Source of the DNA: Chaetoceros tenuissimus
Taxonomy: Eukaryota; Bacillariophyta; Thalassiosirophyceae; Chaetocerotales; Chaetocerotaceae
DNA: 64,000 nt
Reading direction: 5' to 3'
Assembly: GCA_021927905.1 (NCBI GenBank)
Contig: BLLK01000061.1
Coordinates: forward strand, 1-64,000
Part shown: positions 20,571 through 32,175 of the stretch, piece by piece
How the letters are laid out: the number at the start of each line of letters is the position of its first letter
Numbering within the stretch: the stretch's first letter is position 1
Made by a program: the position numbers and the translations under genes
Notes under the pieces: generated by a model
What the model saw: only the letters and a program-made list of their open reading frames with translations
What the model was told of the DNA's origin: nothing
Databases searched by the model: none

Positions 20571-20824
20571 TCTGTAATGCACCATATTTTTAGCAAGTAA
20601 AAATATTTCAATAAGAGATTAAAGTGAAATAGGGTACATCAACTTTCATTTTACATACTACGTAAAATAAATTATCATTCATCTTATCGAAAAAAGGGGG
20701 TTACTGGAAGTGAAAATCAAAAAAATGAAAGCACAAATTTAGCTAAATAAATAGCCTTACTTACTCGCCGAAATTTGACTCAATTCGGGGTAGTTTGGTG
20801 TCTTTTTCCAACGCACACCTGAAC

Positions 20825-22840
20825 ATGAAAATGATTACAAAACCATATTGTTCTCATCTAAACGCTTCTCGTTTTTCATTCAATCACATTGATATATCAA
20901 TAAATATGGATCTTCTTACAGCTTTCGGGTGCTGTGTGCGCCAAAAGAAGCCACAGAGTAAAGCTCAAGACTTTTCGAGAGATTCTACAGTGAATGATGT
21001 ATCAGCTAGAGTCAACGATTTGACAATATTAGATTCCAAATCTAGAGATGTCAATGATCTAGACTTTTTGGCACCTAGTGTACACTATCTAGAAACCGTC
21101 TTCTTGAACTATATCAAAGAAAATGGGCTTGAAACTGACGCAACCATTTATGATATCGAAGATTTGCAAAGTGAAACACCTGGTATTATTCGTAAGAAAG
21201 GTGAAGAAGTTGAGTGTCCTATCGATGGTAAAATGGGATCGGCCTTTGTACATACACTTCAGGGAGCTGATAATGTTGGAATGGCAACCCATATGCTTAG
21301 TTATGCATGGGGATACGAGATTCAGGACATTGTAGATACCTTGGTCTCTGTGTGTGAGTCGGTAAGTTCCTAGATAGGCTTTTTTTTCTTTCAAGTTTTC
21401 ATTCGTGTTTTACTCACAGAAGTATATGTTTTGTACTTTATTTATTAGAATAATCTTGATAAGAAAAAGACGTATGTTTGGATTTGCTGTCTTTGTAATA
21501 ATCAGCACAGAGTGGTGCAACAAGGAGATGTCTCCTTTGAAGAATTTCGCAATATTTTTAATAAACGCGTTTTGGGAATCGGAAGAATTATTGCCATGAT
21601 GGCTCCGTGGAATAATCCTGGATATTTGAAGAGAGTATGGTGTGTATTTGAAATGTTTGAAGCATATAGTTCACAAAAGTGCGAAGTTCAGATAGCCATG
21701 CCTCCCAAGGAAAAAGAAAGTCTTTTGGAAGCGATTCGTCGCCCGACTGATAGTAACGGTAGAAACGGTCTTGATGATCTCTTTCAAACTTTGGCAAATA
21801 CTAAAGTGGAAAACGCTGAAGCTTATTCACAAGCAGATAAGAAGAATATCATTCGTCTTGTTGATGAAGGTCCAGGATGTTACACATTAAATGTGGAAGT
21901 GAATCATCTCATGAGAAAATGGGTTCGGTCTACAGTAATGGATGGCGTTGAGGAAGTTGTGAAAAGACTTGAAAACGAAAAAGACCTTGCCGAAGCTGAT
22001 GATATTCAAATGAGAGGAGAAGTCGCTGTTTTCTGCGCATATGTTGGATCTTATCTCAGTGGCTCAGGTGAGCATTCAGAATCCCTTAAAATGCATCAGA
22101 GAGCATTCGAAATATACGACAGTGCACCTGGAGAAGATACTTATAAGGAAGAAAAGGCTCGTACACATAACAACCTTGGAACCGAATATGAGAGTCTTGG
22201 AGACTATGAAAACGCTCTTGATCAGCACAATAAGTGTAGGGTTATTTTCGAAGAAATTTTTGGAACAGAACATGAGAATACTTCCACATCTTACTTCAAT
22301 ATCGGAGCAGTCAAGAGAAAACTTGACGATCTCGACGGTGCCTTGGAAATGTACTTCAAGTCCATAGCAATTGATGAAAAGGTAAAGGGAACTGATCATA
22401 TTGATACCGCACTTGGGTACTCTTACGTTGGCAGAGTTTATATGGCAAAGGAAGATTACGATGGCGCAGTAAAGATGTTTGAGAAGTCTCTTGAAATTCG
22501 TGAGGCGTCGAAAGGAAAGAATCATCCTGATGTAGCAATTGGACTTGGTGACATGGGCTTAATTTATCACATGAGAAAAGAATACGACAAAGCCATTGAA
22601 AATCATAAGAAGGCATTGGAAATTAGTGAACGAGTTCTTGGAAACTATCACCCTGATACTGGTTCGTGTTACCAAAATTTGGGCGGTGCATATTACGAAA
22701 AGGGTGACTATGACAATGCATTGAAATTGTGCCAAAAAGCAAAGGATGCTTATTTGGCCACCTTTGGCGCAGCCCATCCAAAGACTGAGACCGCTCAAGC
22801 TTGGCTTGATATTGTAAATGAAGCTCTTGAGGAGGGATAG
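20825..22840 (+). CDS. TPR (kinesin-light-chain-type) protein with TIR-like N-terminal domain
   Basis: Two exons, 20825-21361 and 21449-22840 (GT-AG, phase 0), give 642 residues. The N-terminal domain (about residues 85-350) contains ATHMLSYAWGYEIQDIVDTL and, across the intron, KKKTYVWICCLCNNQHRV, then RIIAMMAPWNNPGYLKRVWCVFEMFEA. The order of S-Y-x-W, a central hydrophobic strand and R-x-W-C-x-x-E recalls TIR-like folds seen in plant and algal receptors. The C-terminus has about six TPRs spaced 42 residues, each with the KLC/NB-TPR pattern A-x-x-x-x-N-L-G..Y-x-x-A-x-x-x-x..H-P-D-T/V. No nucleotide-binding domain is visible. A later ATG at 20906 (MDLLTAFGCC) is an alternative start. Such proteins are common in diatoms; function unknown. 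Confidence 0.75.
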
Positions 22841-23238
22841 GAGAAATGAAAAACTCATATATTTTTGAACACATTCATTTTCATTTTGTTTTGTTTTCCT
22901 ACAATCTACAAAAACAAGGGGAAAGAGATTCCAATGCTTTCCAATGTAACATCAATAATAAGTAAAATTCTTCTTTGTCTTTCTAAAATCTACAACAAAT
23001 CCAGTAGAGATTCCAATGCTTTACATCATGGATATTCAAAAGTAAAAATTCTTCCCTGTCATTATACAAATTTAGCTCCATGACATTTCTGAAATCAGAA
23101 GCCTTATGACGTTGAGAACCAAACCCTCATCTTTTCTCTCTGAAACTTCTGAGAGGAATGTGGTGTATTTTACTCCACAAATAGTTTCCTATAAATAAAA
23201 CAACTGAAACTACTACTAGCATAATCAGATCTGAAATA
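22841..23238. other. Intergenic region with imperfect tandem duplication
   Basis: These 398 bp lie between two same-strand genes. They include an imperfect duplication of about 80 bp (22904-23065). The last part should hold the transhydrogenase promoter. No gene was recognised. Confidence 0.4.
22904..23065 (+). repeat. Imperfect tandem repeat, unit about 82 bp
   Basis: Two copies share AATCTACAA, AGAGATTCCAATGCTTT (starting 22924 and 23006) and AGTAAAA-TTCTT-TGTC in the same order. Spacing is 82 bp. It appears to be a local non-coding duplication downstream of the TPR gene. Confidence 0.6.
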
Positions 23239-26200
23239 ATGTCGACAGATCTTTTAGACGAAGATAGTTTGGCATATGTGGATAAGGTAAGTTGAGATGA
23301 TTCTTTGCACGTTAACTCCTTCTTTCCACAATAGTGTACTCACTCTTCTCTTTCTACAGACATGGCTTGACACCGTTGTGGTTCTAGGCATTTCATGTTT
23401 CATTCTCTGTCTCATGAAGCTGTCCAAAGTTTCATCGGCAAGAATGGGTCTAGTGTATGGCATCATAGGAATGATTGCTTTGTTGGTGGGATATTGGCTT
23501 GACGAAACATATACTTTTGACCATGGTACATGGATAATCGGAGCTTCGATGGCACCCGGTTTAGTTCTAGGTATTTGGTCTGCAGTCTCTGTGGAAATGA
23601 CTGGATTACCAGAGATGGTGGGAGCCTTTAATGGTCTTGGAGGCCTAGCTGCAGCTCTAGAAGGGATTGGTTTATATTTAGATCCAAATGCTACTGAATT
23701 GATTCGAAGCAATAAACGAATTGATACACTGGATGACTCTATGCTATGGGTACAGGCTATTGCTACGATTTTATCCATTGTGATTGGGTGCATGACTTTT
23801 ACTGGGAGCTGTATTGCTGTCATGAAATTACACGGAACGATTGCAAGTAAGCCACGCATTCCTCCATTTAGATGGTTCTTCAATTTCATTCTTGCTGCGG
23901 GCATTATTGTATGCAGTATTTTAGCATTCAACGGCAATGGGCGTGGCTGGAACAATAGAGATGATGGATTAGCTATGATTTGCGTAGTGACTGGATTATC
24001 ATGTATATGGGGAGTACTTTCCGTGCTAGCTATTGGAGGAGGGGACATGCCTGTGTCGATCAGTTTCCTTAATTCATTGTCTGGTAAGTTGGTGAATGTA
24101 ACATTGAAAAAAAGTGCCAATTTAATTTGTCTTTATCTAACTTGTCACTGATATTATTCTTTACAGGATTTTCTACTTCTGCAGCAGGCTTCATGATGGT
24201 CAACAAAGCTCTCGTCATTAGCGGTGCCTTCGTCGGATGTTCGGGGATCATTCTCACCTTGGTCATGTGTAATGCTATGAATCGTTCAATTGCAAATGTA
24301 TTAATCGGTGGATTTGGTGATACTGGTGGTAGTCCAAAGCCAAAGAGTGGATCAAGTGATGAACAGGGAGTAGCGACTGAAGTCACAGCTGAAGATGTTG
24401 TGGACAAATTGACAAGTGCTAGAAATGTTATTATTGTACCAGGATATGGTATGGCTGTTGCAAAGGCACAGCATGCAATTGCAGATATTACCTCCTTGCT
24501 AAGATCAAGAGGAATCAATGTCAGATTTGCAATTCATCCGGTTGCTGGTAGATTGCGTAAGTTACTTTTCATTATTCCACATTCATCATATTTTTTTATC
24601 AGCAAACGACCTAACTTTCCTTTCGTAGCTGGTCACATGAATGTGTTGCTTAGTGAAGCCAGAGTACCGTACGATATTGTATTAGGAATGGATGAAATCA
24701 ACCAAGACTTCCCAGATACAGATGTTGTTCTTGTGATTGGTGCAAACGATACTGTAAATCCTGCGGCACAAACCGACCCTAGTTCTCCAATCGCTGGGAT
24801 GCCTGTTTTAGAAGTATGGAAAGCTAAACAAACAATTGTAATGAAGAGATCTTTGCGAGTAGGGTATGCCGGGGTTGAAAATCCACTATTCTTTAAACCA
24901 AATAATGCAATGTATCTAGGTGATGCTAAAAAAAGTGTAGAAAGACTTATCGAACTTGTTAGGGCAAAGACCCCTAATGTTGTCGAAATATCAGCCGAAG
25001 ATAAGAAGAATGATGATGTTGAGAAACAACAGCTTTTGAAAGGTCTCGAACCAGTGGATAAATTTATTGCAGAGATTCCACAGTTGCAAGATGAAGCATT
25101 CCTCTCGATTGGTGTTTCAAATGAAACAGGGGAGGATGAAAAGAGAGTTGCTCTCGTACCTGAGGGAGTGAAGAGGCTCTTAAAAAAAGGGATGCTTGTT
25201 TACGTTGAGGCCGGTTCTGGGGAATATGCTGGATTCATGGATAGCGCATATGAAGATGCAGGGGCAAAAATTGTACCTTATGCATCCAGTGTTATTCAAA
25301 ATGCCGACGTAATTATCAAGGTGAAGGAAGTAAGACTCGTGGATTTGGAGACATTCCGCGAAGGGCAAACGGTAATTTCTTTTGTTTCCCCTAGAACTGA
25401 CGATGGAAAAGGTCTCATGGAGAAGGCAGCATCTCTCAATTTGAATTTATTGGCAGTTGATGCAATTCCTAGAATTTCTAGAGCTCAAAGCCTTGATGTC
25501 TTGAGTTCACAGGCAAAAATTGCTGGTTATAGAAGTGTGATTGAAGCTATGCATGTCTATCAAAGGTTTCTAAATGGAGAGGTAACGGCAGCAGGAAAAT
25601 TCGATCCATGCAAGGTATTAGTAGTCGGGGCTGGAGTAGCTGGCCTTGCTGCAATTGGGACTGCTGTGAATATGGGTGCAATCGTAAGAGCATTTGATAC
25701 ACGTCTAGAAACAAAAGATCAGGTCGAGTCAATGGGTGGTGAATTTCTTGTTCTCCACTTTGACAATGAAGATGGAGGCGATGAAGCTGGATATGCGAAA
25801 ACAATGAGCAAAGAGTTCTACGAAAAAGAGATGCAAATGTTCAAAGAACAAGCGAAAGAATGCCAAATTATAATTACAACTGCTGCTATTCCTGGAAGAC
25901 CAGCGCCTAAGCTAATTATGAAAGAGGCAGTGGATAATATGCAGCCAGGTAGTGTCATTGTTGATCTTGCGGGGGCAACTGGTGGAAATTGCGAGCTCAC
26001 AGAAACTGGGCATGTAAAAGAGTACAATGGAGTCACCATCATTGGTGTCACTGATTTAATCAGCCGCATGGCCTGGCAATCAAGTTCTATGTACAGTAAC
26101 AATATGGCAAATCTAATGGAATTGCTTTGCCCTCAATCAAGCGAAGTGGAAAAGAGAAAACTTTTCATCAACATGGAGGACACGGTCATACGAGGCATGA

Positions 26201-26706
26201 CAGTTGTGAAAGGCGGACAAGTCACTTGGCCACCTCCTCAAGAAGTGACAAAGACTGCAGCACAAAAGAAAAAGTCAGAAGAATGGAATGAAGACGATCA
26301 TAGTTCAGTATTACCAAAGACTGAGTCTTTCTTTGCAAAACGGGTCTATGACCTAGCGTCGGTTGGTGAGCTCTTTGCATTGGGTTTTGGTCTCTTTTTC
26401 TTTGGTATTGTCGGTGCCTATGCACATTACTATTTTGTCAACCAGCTTTTGTTCTTTATAATTTCTGGCGTTCTTGGTTACTACCTCATCAACAATGTTG
26501 AACCAGCTTTGTTCTCACCGCTAATGAGTACCAGTAACTCGCTGAGTGGAGTAGTAATCCTTGGAGGAATGTTGATGGCATCTCTACCTAATGGGAGTGC
26601 ATCTCAGATCCTTGGCTGTGCTGCAATATCCGTCGCAGCAGTGAATGTCTTTGGTGGATTTGCAGTTTCCTACAGAATGCTTCTCATGTTCAAGACCGAA
26701 TCTTAA
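23239..26706 (+). CDS. NAD(P) transhydrogenase, fused PntB-PntA order
   Basis: Proton-translocating transhydrogenase transferring hydride between NADH and NADP+. Four exons: 23239-23286, 23360-24083, 24167-24556 and 24629-26706 (GT-AG, all in frame), 1079 residues. Order: beta membrane domain (residues 18-360; [27 protein letters not shown]), NADP domain III ([48 protein letters not shown]), then alpha NAD domain I ([44 protein letters not shown]) and a C-terminal alpha membrane domain. This B-A order is the one seen in several protists, the reverse of animal NNT (A-B). No signal or transit peptide is evident before the first membrane helix, so its membrane is uncertain. Intron 3 (72 bp) has no stop and a length divisible by three, so retention would stay in frame. 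Confidence 0.93.
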
Positions 26707-26788
26707 AATTGACGTGGATATATGTGTATAAATTTAATATAAATAAGATACAAAAGTCTTCAACTTTAGAACGAAACAAGAACACACT

Positions 26789-27762
26789 TTATGCCTTTAA
26801 AATGGTTCGTATTCCAAGAGTAACCATCATCCCACTGAAACCAGTTCTTAAAACATTTTCATCCACTTGCAAAGCAAATTTACCTCCACTGTATGCACCA
26901 AATAAAGATCCCAACGCTAAAAACGGAGCTACTCGCAAGTTGACATTTTTATTCTGGAAATGTGTGATTGTACCTGCCATCGCTGGTAACCCCATTGCAG
27001 TGAGCGAAGTTCCAAGTGCAGTATAGTGATCCATTGGAGTAAATAAAGTCAAACATGGCACAACGACCGCTCCGCCTCCAACTCCCAATAATCCAGCCAT
27101 GAATCCACTAAACAAACCGATACAAGAAGATACTCCTACAACCTTCCAGTCCACTTGATTACTATTTTCATCCTCATTTTTCTTGTTGGAACTGCCATCT
27201 TTCCATGATTCAAGATATGGTTTCAATGGCACAATAGGAGCAACCATAATCATGAAACTCCCAAGTACTTTTTTCAATTGCTTTTGACTTAACCGATTCG
27301 AGTATTTTGCACCTAATCTAGCAGTAACCATTCCACTCAATGCAATCGCACCGGCAGCATAAAAGTCTACATTACCATTTTGACCATATGAAAGCCCCCC
27401 TGCTATTCCTGTTGTAGTTACTGCAAATAAAGATGTTCCATGTGCTACATGTTGCGATAGAGCGAGAAAAGAAGGAGCAGTCATTGCTGGGACTAGAAAA
27501 GGACGAAATCTGAGTAATTAGTTCTATTGAAATGGATATGAATTATATAAATATATCGCAGTTTCTTACTCATTAAAAAGCCTCCCCCAAGCCCGACAAG
27601 TGATCCAGTGACACCTGCAACCGTCCCTATAACAAATGATTTTACAGGTACATTCTTTGGTTCACTGTTTTTTGGACTCTTTTCTATTTTCGACTTGTTC
27701 GCTGTTGCATTTTTTGGACGTGAATTCTTTTCTTTGGAAGTCCCTTTGCTTTTTGAGAGAAT
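26789..27762 (-). CDS. TauE/SafE-family membrane permease (5' end unresolved)
   Basis: Permease of the TauE/SafE (DUF81) family, which exports sulfite, sulfonates or related anions. Exons 27762-27570 and 27492-26789 join by a GT-AG intron (27493-27569) into GLGGGFLM-IPAMTAPSF, the family's first signature. The second signature copy is GLLGVGGGAVVVPCL, and TALGTSLTAMGLPAMAGTITHF follows, so the usual internal duplication is present. Seven or eight membrane helices are visible. Upstream of 27570 the frame reads a Lys/Ser-rich leader back to 27762, where an in-frame stop sits right after a possible acceptor (CTACGTAG); the true start exon was not found. It is divergent from hemA. Confidence 0.75.
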
Positions 27763-28237
27763 CTACGTAGGTGAGTGACTCGAATCATTTCACAAGAGAT
27801 AAAAGAAGCTTGTTAGATCGTAATTTGGGTTTTAAGCTTGTTAATATAAGCTTTAGATCTCAATTATTGCATAGTGAAGTGGAATGAAATGAAATGATGA
27901 AATATGAAATAGTGACAATTTCCCCCTTGGTCTGACCATCGTCCTACCAAATCATTTTGCATTGCCAAATACAACATCCCTAGCCATTCAAAAGAGGGGT
28001 GAAAAAGTTTTCATGTGAACCCCTTCTTGAACCTCCAAGATGTGTTTCATAGTTTCGTCGCATCTGCGATCGTCTGCTCCCCATCACTCTCAGCGCAACT
28101 TCCAGCATCAACTTCAACATCTCTGCGGAATTACTTGCTTTTCTGCAAAAGGTCTACATCATATCAATAGTACGACGAACTTCTTTTGAATCAGGAATTA
28201 GATCTAGATTTTATACATTCCAAAAGAATATCTAAAA
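27763..28237. promoter_or_regulatory. Divergent promoter region of TauE-like gene and hemA
   Basis: This 475-bp stretch holds the hemA promoter and 5' UTR and probably an undetected first exon of the TauE-like gene. No motif beyond a TACGTA near 27764 was recognised. Confidence 0.4.
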
Positions 28238-29969
28238 ATGAAGTTCACCGTCGCAGCAACTTTAGCCATTCTTTCTACGGCAGCTGCTTTCTCTCCTAAT
28301 TCCATCAAGAGTCTCTCAAGTGTGACTCCTGTTGCTTCTACCAATTCGAATATCTTGAGACCTATGGTTGCAAGTCAAGAGGTTGATGTAAATACTCCAG
28401 TGACACAACGTAAAAAGACCAAAGAGGTGAGTGCAATCACTTTTCATATTTATTTCTTTTCTAGCTAGAATATATAACTCATGTCCTTTCTTTTGTTCAA
28501 TTATAGGAACGTCTTCAACTTGCTTCCAAGGGACTTCAAGTACATGTACTTGGACTATCTATCCATCATGCATCTGTAGAAGTTCGTGAAAAGCTTGCAA
28601 TCCTTGAGGCAGACTGGAACACAGCATCAAATGAAATCTGCTCCACTGGAGCTGTTTCCGAAGCTGCTGTTCTCTCTACCTGTAACAGATTCGAAGTATA
28701 TTATGCTGCTCCTAGTGCAAGAGAAGCAGTAGCGAGAGTTACTGAATATTTGGCAGAAAGGGGAAATATGCCTGTTAGTGTTTTGAGAAAGAATATTTTC
28801 ATGTTGAGCGGTGACGATGCAGTTTGGCATCTTATGCGTGTTTCGGGAGGTTTAGATTCACTTGTAGTTGGAGAGGGACAGATTTTGGCACAGGTCAAGT
28901 CTTGTTATGAACATTCAATTGAAGAAGATGGATGTGGTGGCAAGGTATTGTCTAGAATGTTGAATACTGCTGTAAAGGCTGGAAAGAGAGTTAGATCTGA
29001 GACAGCTATTTCAAAGGGTTCGGTTTCCATCTCATCTGCAGCTGTTGAATTGAGTGAGCTCATGTGTAATAAGGATTTGAATTTGCCATTCAGTGAGGCA
29101 AGATTAACTGCTATTGGAGCTGGAAAGATGACTAGGTTGTTGATTAATCACTTGAAGGGACGCGGACTCGAGAAAATTACAATTGTCAATAGATCTATGC
29201 AACGTCCACAAGAATTGGCTGAACAATTTCCAGACATTGATATTGAAATTAAATTGATGGATGATATGTGGAATGTTATTGGAAGAAGTGATATCGTATA
29301 TACTGCCGCATTCAGTGATGGATACCTCATTGATCAAGCAAAACTTCAAGAAAATGGACTTGCAGGAGGAAGACCTATGATGTTGGTAGACATTGGAGTT
29401 CCTAGAAATGTTGGTCCAGACTCGAATGAGGTACGTAGTTGATACTGCTAATTGATTTTGCACGTTGTCTTTTACTCATAACTGAATGCTCACCATATTC
29501 ATTTTTGACCTATTGACAGATTGAAAAATGCGTAGCTTATAATGTAGATGACTTGAAGGCAGTTGTAGCTAAAAACACTGCAATGCGTCAAAAAGAAATG
29601 ATTGAAGCAGAAACACTTCTCCGCGAAGAGACTGCTGCTTTCTGCAACTGGAGAGAATCTCTTGCAGCTATCCCAACCATCAATCAATTACAAGAAAAGG
29701 CTAACTTTGTAAGAGAGGAAGAATTGAACAAATGTACTCGTAAATTGTCTCAAAATGAAAATCTTAGTGATAAGGAATTAGAGGCAGTAGAGAGGCTATC
29801 TAGAGGTATTGTGAACAAGCTCCTCCATGGACCAATGTCTCACTTGAGAAGTTCTGACAACATTAGGGATCAACAAAATGCAATCAAGGAACTTAGTGCT
29901 ATGTTTAGACTCGAGGATGATGATGATGACAGAAGGGGAAGACGTGGCGGCCGTTCACGCAGAAGATAG
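28238..29969 (+). CDS. hemA: Glutamyl-tRNA reductase, plastid
   Basis: Reduces glutamyl-tRNA(Glu) to glutamate-1-semialdehyde, the first committed step of plastid tetrapyrrole (chlorophyll, heme) synthesis. Exons 28238-28426, 28507-29430 and 29520-29969 (GT-AG, phase 0) give 520 residues. The leader MKFTVAATLAILSTAAA|FSPN is a signal peptide with the diatom plastid A-x-A|F motif. Catalytic motif VLSTCNRFEVY (active Cys) lies near residue 120, GLDSLVVGEGQILAQVK near 170, the NADPH domain has AIGAGKMTRLLINHL, then DIGVPRNVGP. The C-terminal dimerisation helices end in an acidic run and an R/G-rich tail (RRGRRGGRSRRR), an unusual tail for this enzyme that might bind tRNA or regulators. Confidence 0.95.
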
Positions 29970-30087
29970 AAATATTGAGCCATTAATTGGTATTTCATGT
30001 TGACTTAGATTATCATTCGCCTAAAAATCCCTTGTAATTATTATAGCCATATTTTTTAAAAAATATGACCTTTCATAGAATACCAGG

Positions 30088-30795
30088 CTAGTCCTTTTTC
30101 TTGAAGTCTGCCTCCTTTTCTTCCTTGATGGAAGTGAGTTCAATAATGTAATCATATGGTTTAAAAAGTATCTCCGAAAGCTGATGAATCTTGTACTCTG
30201 GAGGATAGAAGGTTCCAGTCAGAAGAATAACAGTATAGAAAGCAAGGAAGAAATACAATGCTTTCAAGTAAGGATTCTTCATCTCGATAATCATTTTCGA
30301 CATTGGATTCAAATTCATAATTTGTTGCTGAAGTGATTCAGGATCATCGTCGATAACATTATCGGCAGAGTCATATCCTACAACTTTGGGAGCTAGAGTT
30401 CCCTGCAAAATACCCTTGGACAAGAAAGAATCCAAAACGCCAGGTGCTTTGACATCTCCATCGAAATTCCAGTAGTAATCATGAGGAGTTTCAATGACAA
30501 AAAATGAAGGGACATTGACAGCTTCATATTTCGCTGCAAAATCTTTCCATTCCTTATCGTGAGAGTCAATCCAAGCAAAAGTATGAAACTTGGAAAGGAT
30601 GGAGGATGGAGCTCCATTCAGAGCTGTTTCGAAAGTAGTTACTTGCTCATTGTTTTCTGCCAGAAACAGTCCAACGTATTCATCTTTGTTTGTAAGAATG
30701 GAATCTTTGGTCGAATCTGTAAGCTGTTGAAGCGCGTTTACTCTTGCAGTTCCAAAGAGTGCAAGAGATAAAAGGAGGATGAAAGTGGATAGCAT
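30088..30795 (-). CDS. ER thioredoxin-fold membrane protein without CXXC
   Basis: 235 residues from the ATG at 30795. MLSTFILLLSLALFGTARVNA is a signal peptide. Residues about 25-150 read like a thioredoxin/PDI b-domain (TKDSILTNKDEYVGLFLAE, FHTFAWIDSHDKEWKDFAAKYEAVNVPSFFVIE with the cis-Pro) but there is no C-x-x-C, so it is not a redox enzyme. A membrane helix (ALYFFLAFYTVILLTGTFY) lies near residue 190. The protein ends in KKKD, a C-terminal dilysine (KKXX) ER retrieval signal. Likely an ER chaperone-like or TMX-type protein. It shares a 205-bp divergent promoter with the ubiquitin-like gene at 31001. Confidence 0.7.
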   Translation of the reverse strand: MLSTFILLLSLALFGTARVNALQQLTDSTKDSILTNKDEYVGLFLAENNEQVTTFETALNGAPSSILSKFHTFAWIDSHDKEWKDFAAKYEAVNVPSFFVIETPHDYYWNFDGDVKAPGVLDSFLSKGILQGTLAPKVVGYDSADNVIDDDPESLQQQIMNLNPMSKMIIEMKNPYLKALYFFLAFYTVILLTGTFYPPEYKIHQLSEILFKPYDYIIELTSIKEEKEADFKKKD

Positions 30796-30911
30796 TGTTT
30801 TAATTCTAGAAACGAAAAATGAAAACAAGGTGTTGAACACAGCTTTTCGAAAAATTGTCTCTGGAAAATGAAATGAATTTGAATTTGAATTTGGAGCGTA
30901 TGGTATCCAGA

Positions 30912-30919
30912 GTACGTAC
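30912..30919. promoter_or_regulatory. GTACGTAC palindrome in a divergent promoter
   Basis: The octamer lies 117 bp before the thioredoxin-like start (30795, minus) and 82 bp before the Dsc3-like start (31001, plus), so it could serve both genes. Confidence 0.45.
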
Positions 30920-31000
30920 GAGATGAAAGCGAGAAGCGATCAACGATCATCCAAAGAACAATAGCAACACACATAAAAATGTATCTTCCCCTTTCCAAAC

Positions 31001-32046
31001 ATGTCCACTAGTAAAGAAACGTTTCTACTACGAATTAAAACGAACTCACACAGTGACATTACACTGCCAACTCCATCGAATGCTACAGTGAAGCAACTCA
31101 AACAGTCCATTCAGTCATCATTAGGTCATGATACTCTCGGGCGATATATACGACTCATTCACTCCGGTAGATTATTAACTCCAGACTCGTCACCCATTTC
31201 CAAATTCAAACTAAACGATGGTTCAGTGATTCATTGTGTCATTGCAGAGGCGGGAGTGAGAGGCGGTCAACAGGCTCTTTTATCTGATAGCAATACAAGA
31301 AGGCGAAATGGAGCAGGTATCAACGCCGATGGAACGGTCCGACGAAGAAATGATGATTCAGAGTCCGAAGAAGATTTGGAACTTGGTACAGAACGTAGAG
31401 GATTAGATCAATTACGGAGTGAAGGTTATTCACGGTCGCAAATTTCTACAATGAGAATTTATTTCAATTCTCAGATTGATGCATTTATACAAAGAAATGA
31501 GTTGGAAGTAGATGATGACGATGATGATGAATTGGACGATGATGATTTAGATCCAGATTTAAGGGCTAGAAGGCGAAGAATGAGAATGGAAGAATTGTGG
31601 ATGGATGCTCAAGGGCCAAATTCAGAGTTTCGCTTGAATCTAAATACTAGTAATCCTCTCATGAATCGGAGAAGAAGATATCAAGCGATAATGAATCAGA
31701 ATAATACTGCTAGGGGACCATATGGTGCTGATCCCATGTTTAGTGGGCCAAGAGGCACGGATAGGGACTTTATGTGGGGATTTACTTTAGGGTACTTTGT
31801 AGGTTTTATGGTAAGTTGTGTACTACTTGATTGCACATCTCGATGAATATTCAAAGGAATTCATACTGACATGTTTCTTTGCCAAAAAAGATGATGTTTT
31901 GGATCTGGATGCCCACCGTGCCATATCGACAAAAACTAGGAATTTTAACTGGAATTTGTTGTCACATGTTGATGAAAATACTGAGTAAAAATGAAATGGA
32001 TGGGATCGATGGTGAAGATGCTAGTGAAGGCGCTGTTGGTAATTGA
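31001..32046 (+). CDS. Dsc3/TMUB-like ubiquitin-fold membrane protein
   Basis: Two exons, 31001-31810 and 31891-32046 (GT-AG, phase 0), give 321 residues. Residues 8-85 are a ubiquitin-like fold (LRIKTNSHSDITLPTPSNATVKQLKQSI..GRYIRLIHSGRLLTPDSSPISKF..GSVIHCVI). A long acidic/Arg-rich middle follows, and the C-terminus (FMWGFTLGYFVGFMMMFWIWMPTVPYRQKLGILTGICCHML) spans the intron and forms two membrane segments like the DUF2407 C-terminus of Dsc3, a subunit of the Golgi/endosome Dsc E3 ligase. Its partners are expected to be membrane RING ligases. Assignment to Dsc3 rather than TMUB is by the Gly-rich helix and C-terminal layout. Confidence 0.65.
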
Positions 32047-32175
32047 GATTAAAGTGCAATATCTGTAGAAATAATAATATTGTACATGAGCATGTAAGCA
32101 TAATGCGAATATGAGTAAAAGCGAATTGATACGTTTGATTTTATGTAAAGCAGTGACAACTGATGATTGCAATTC

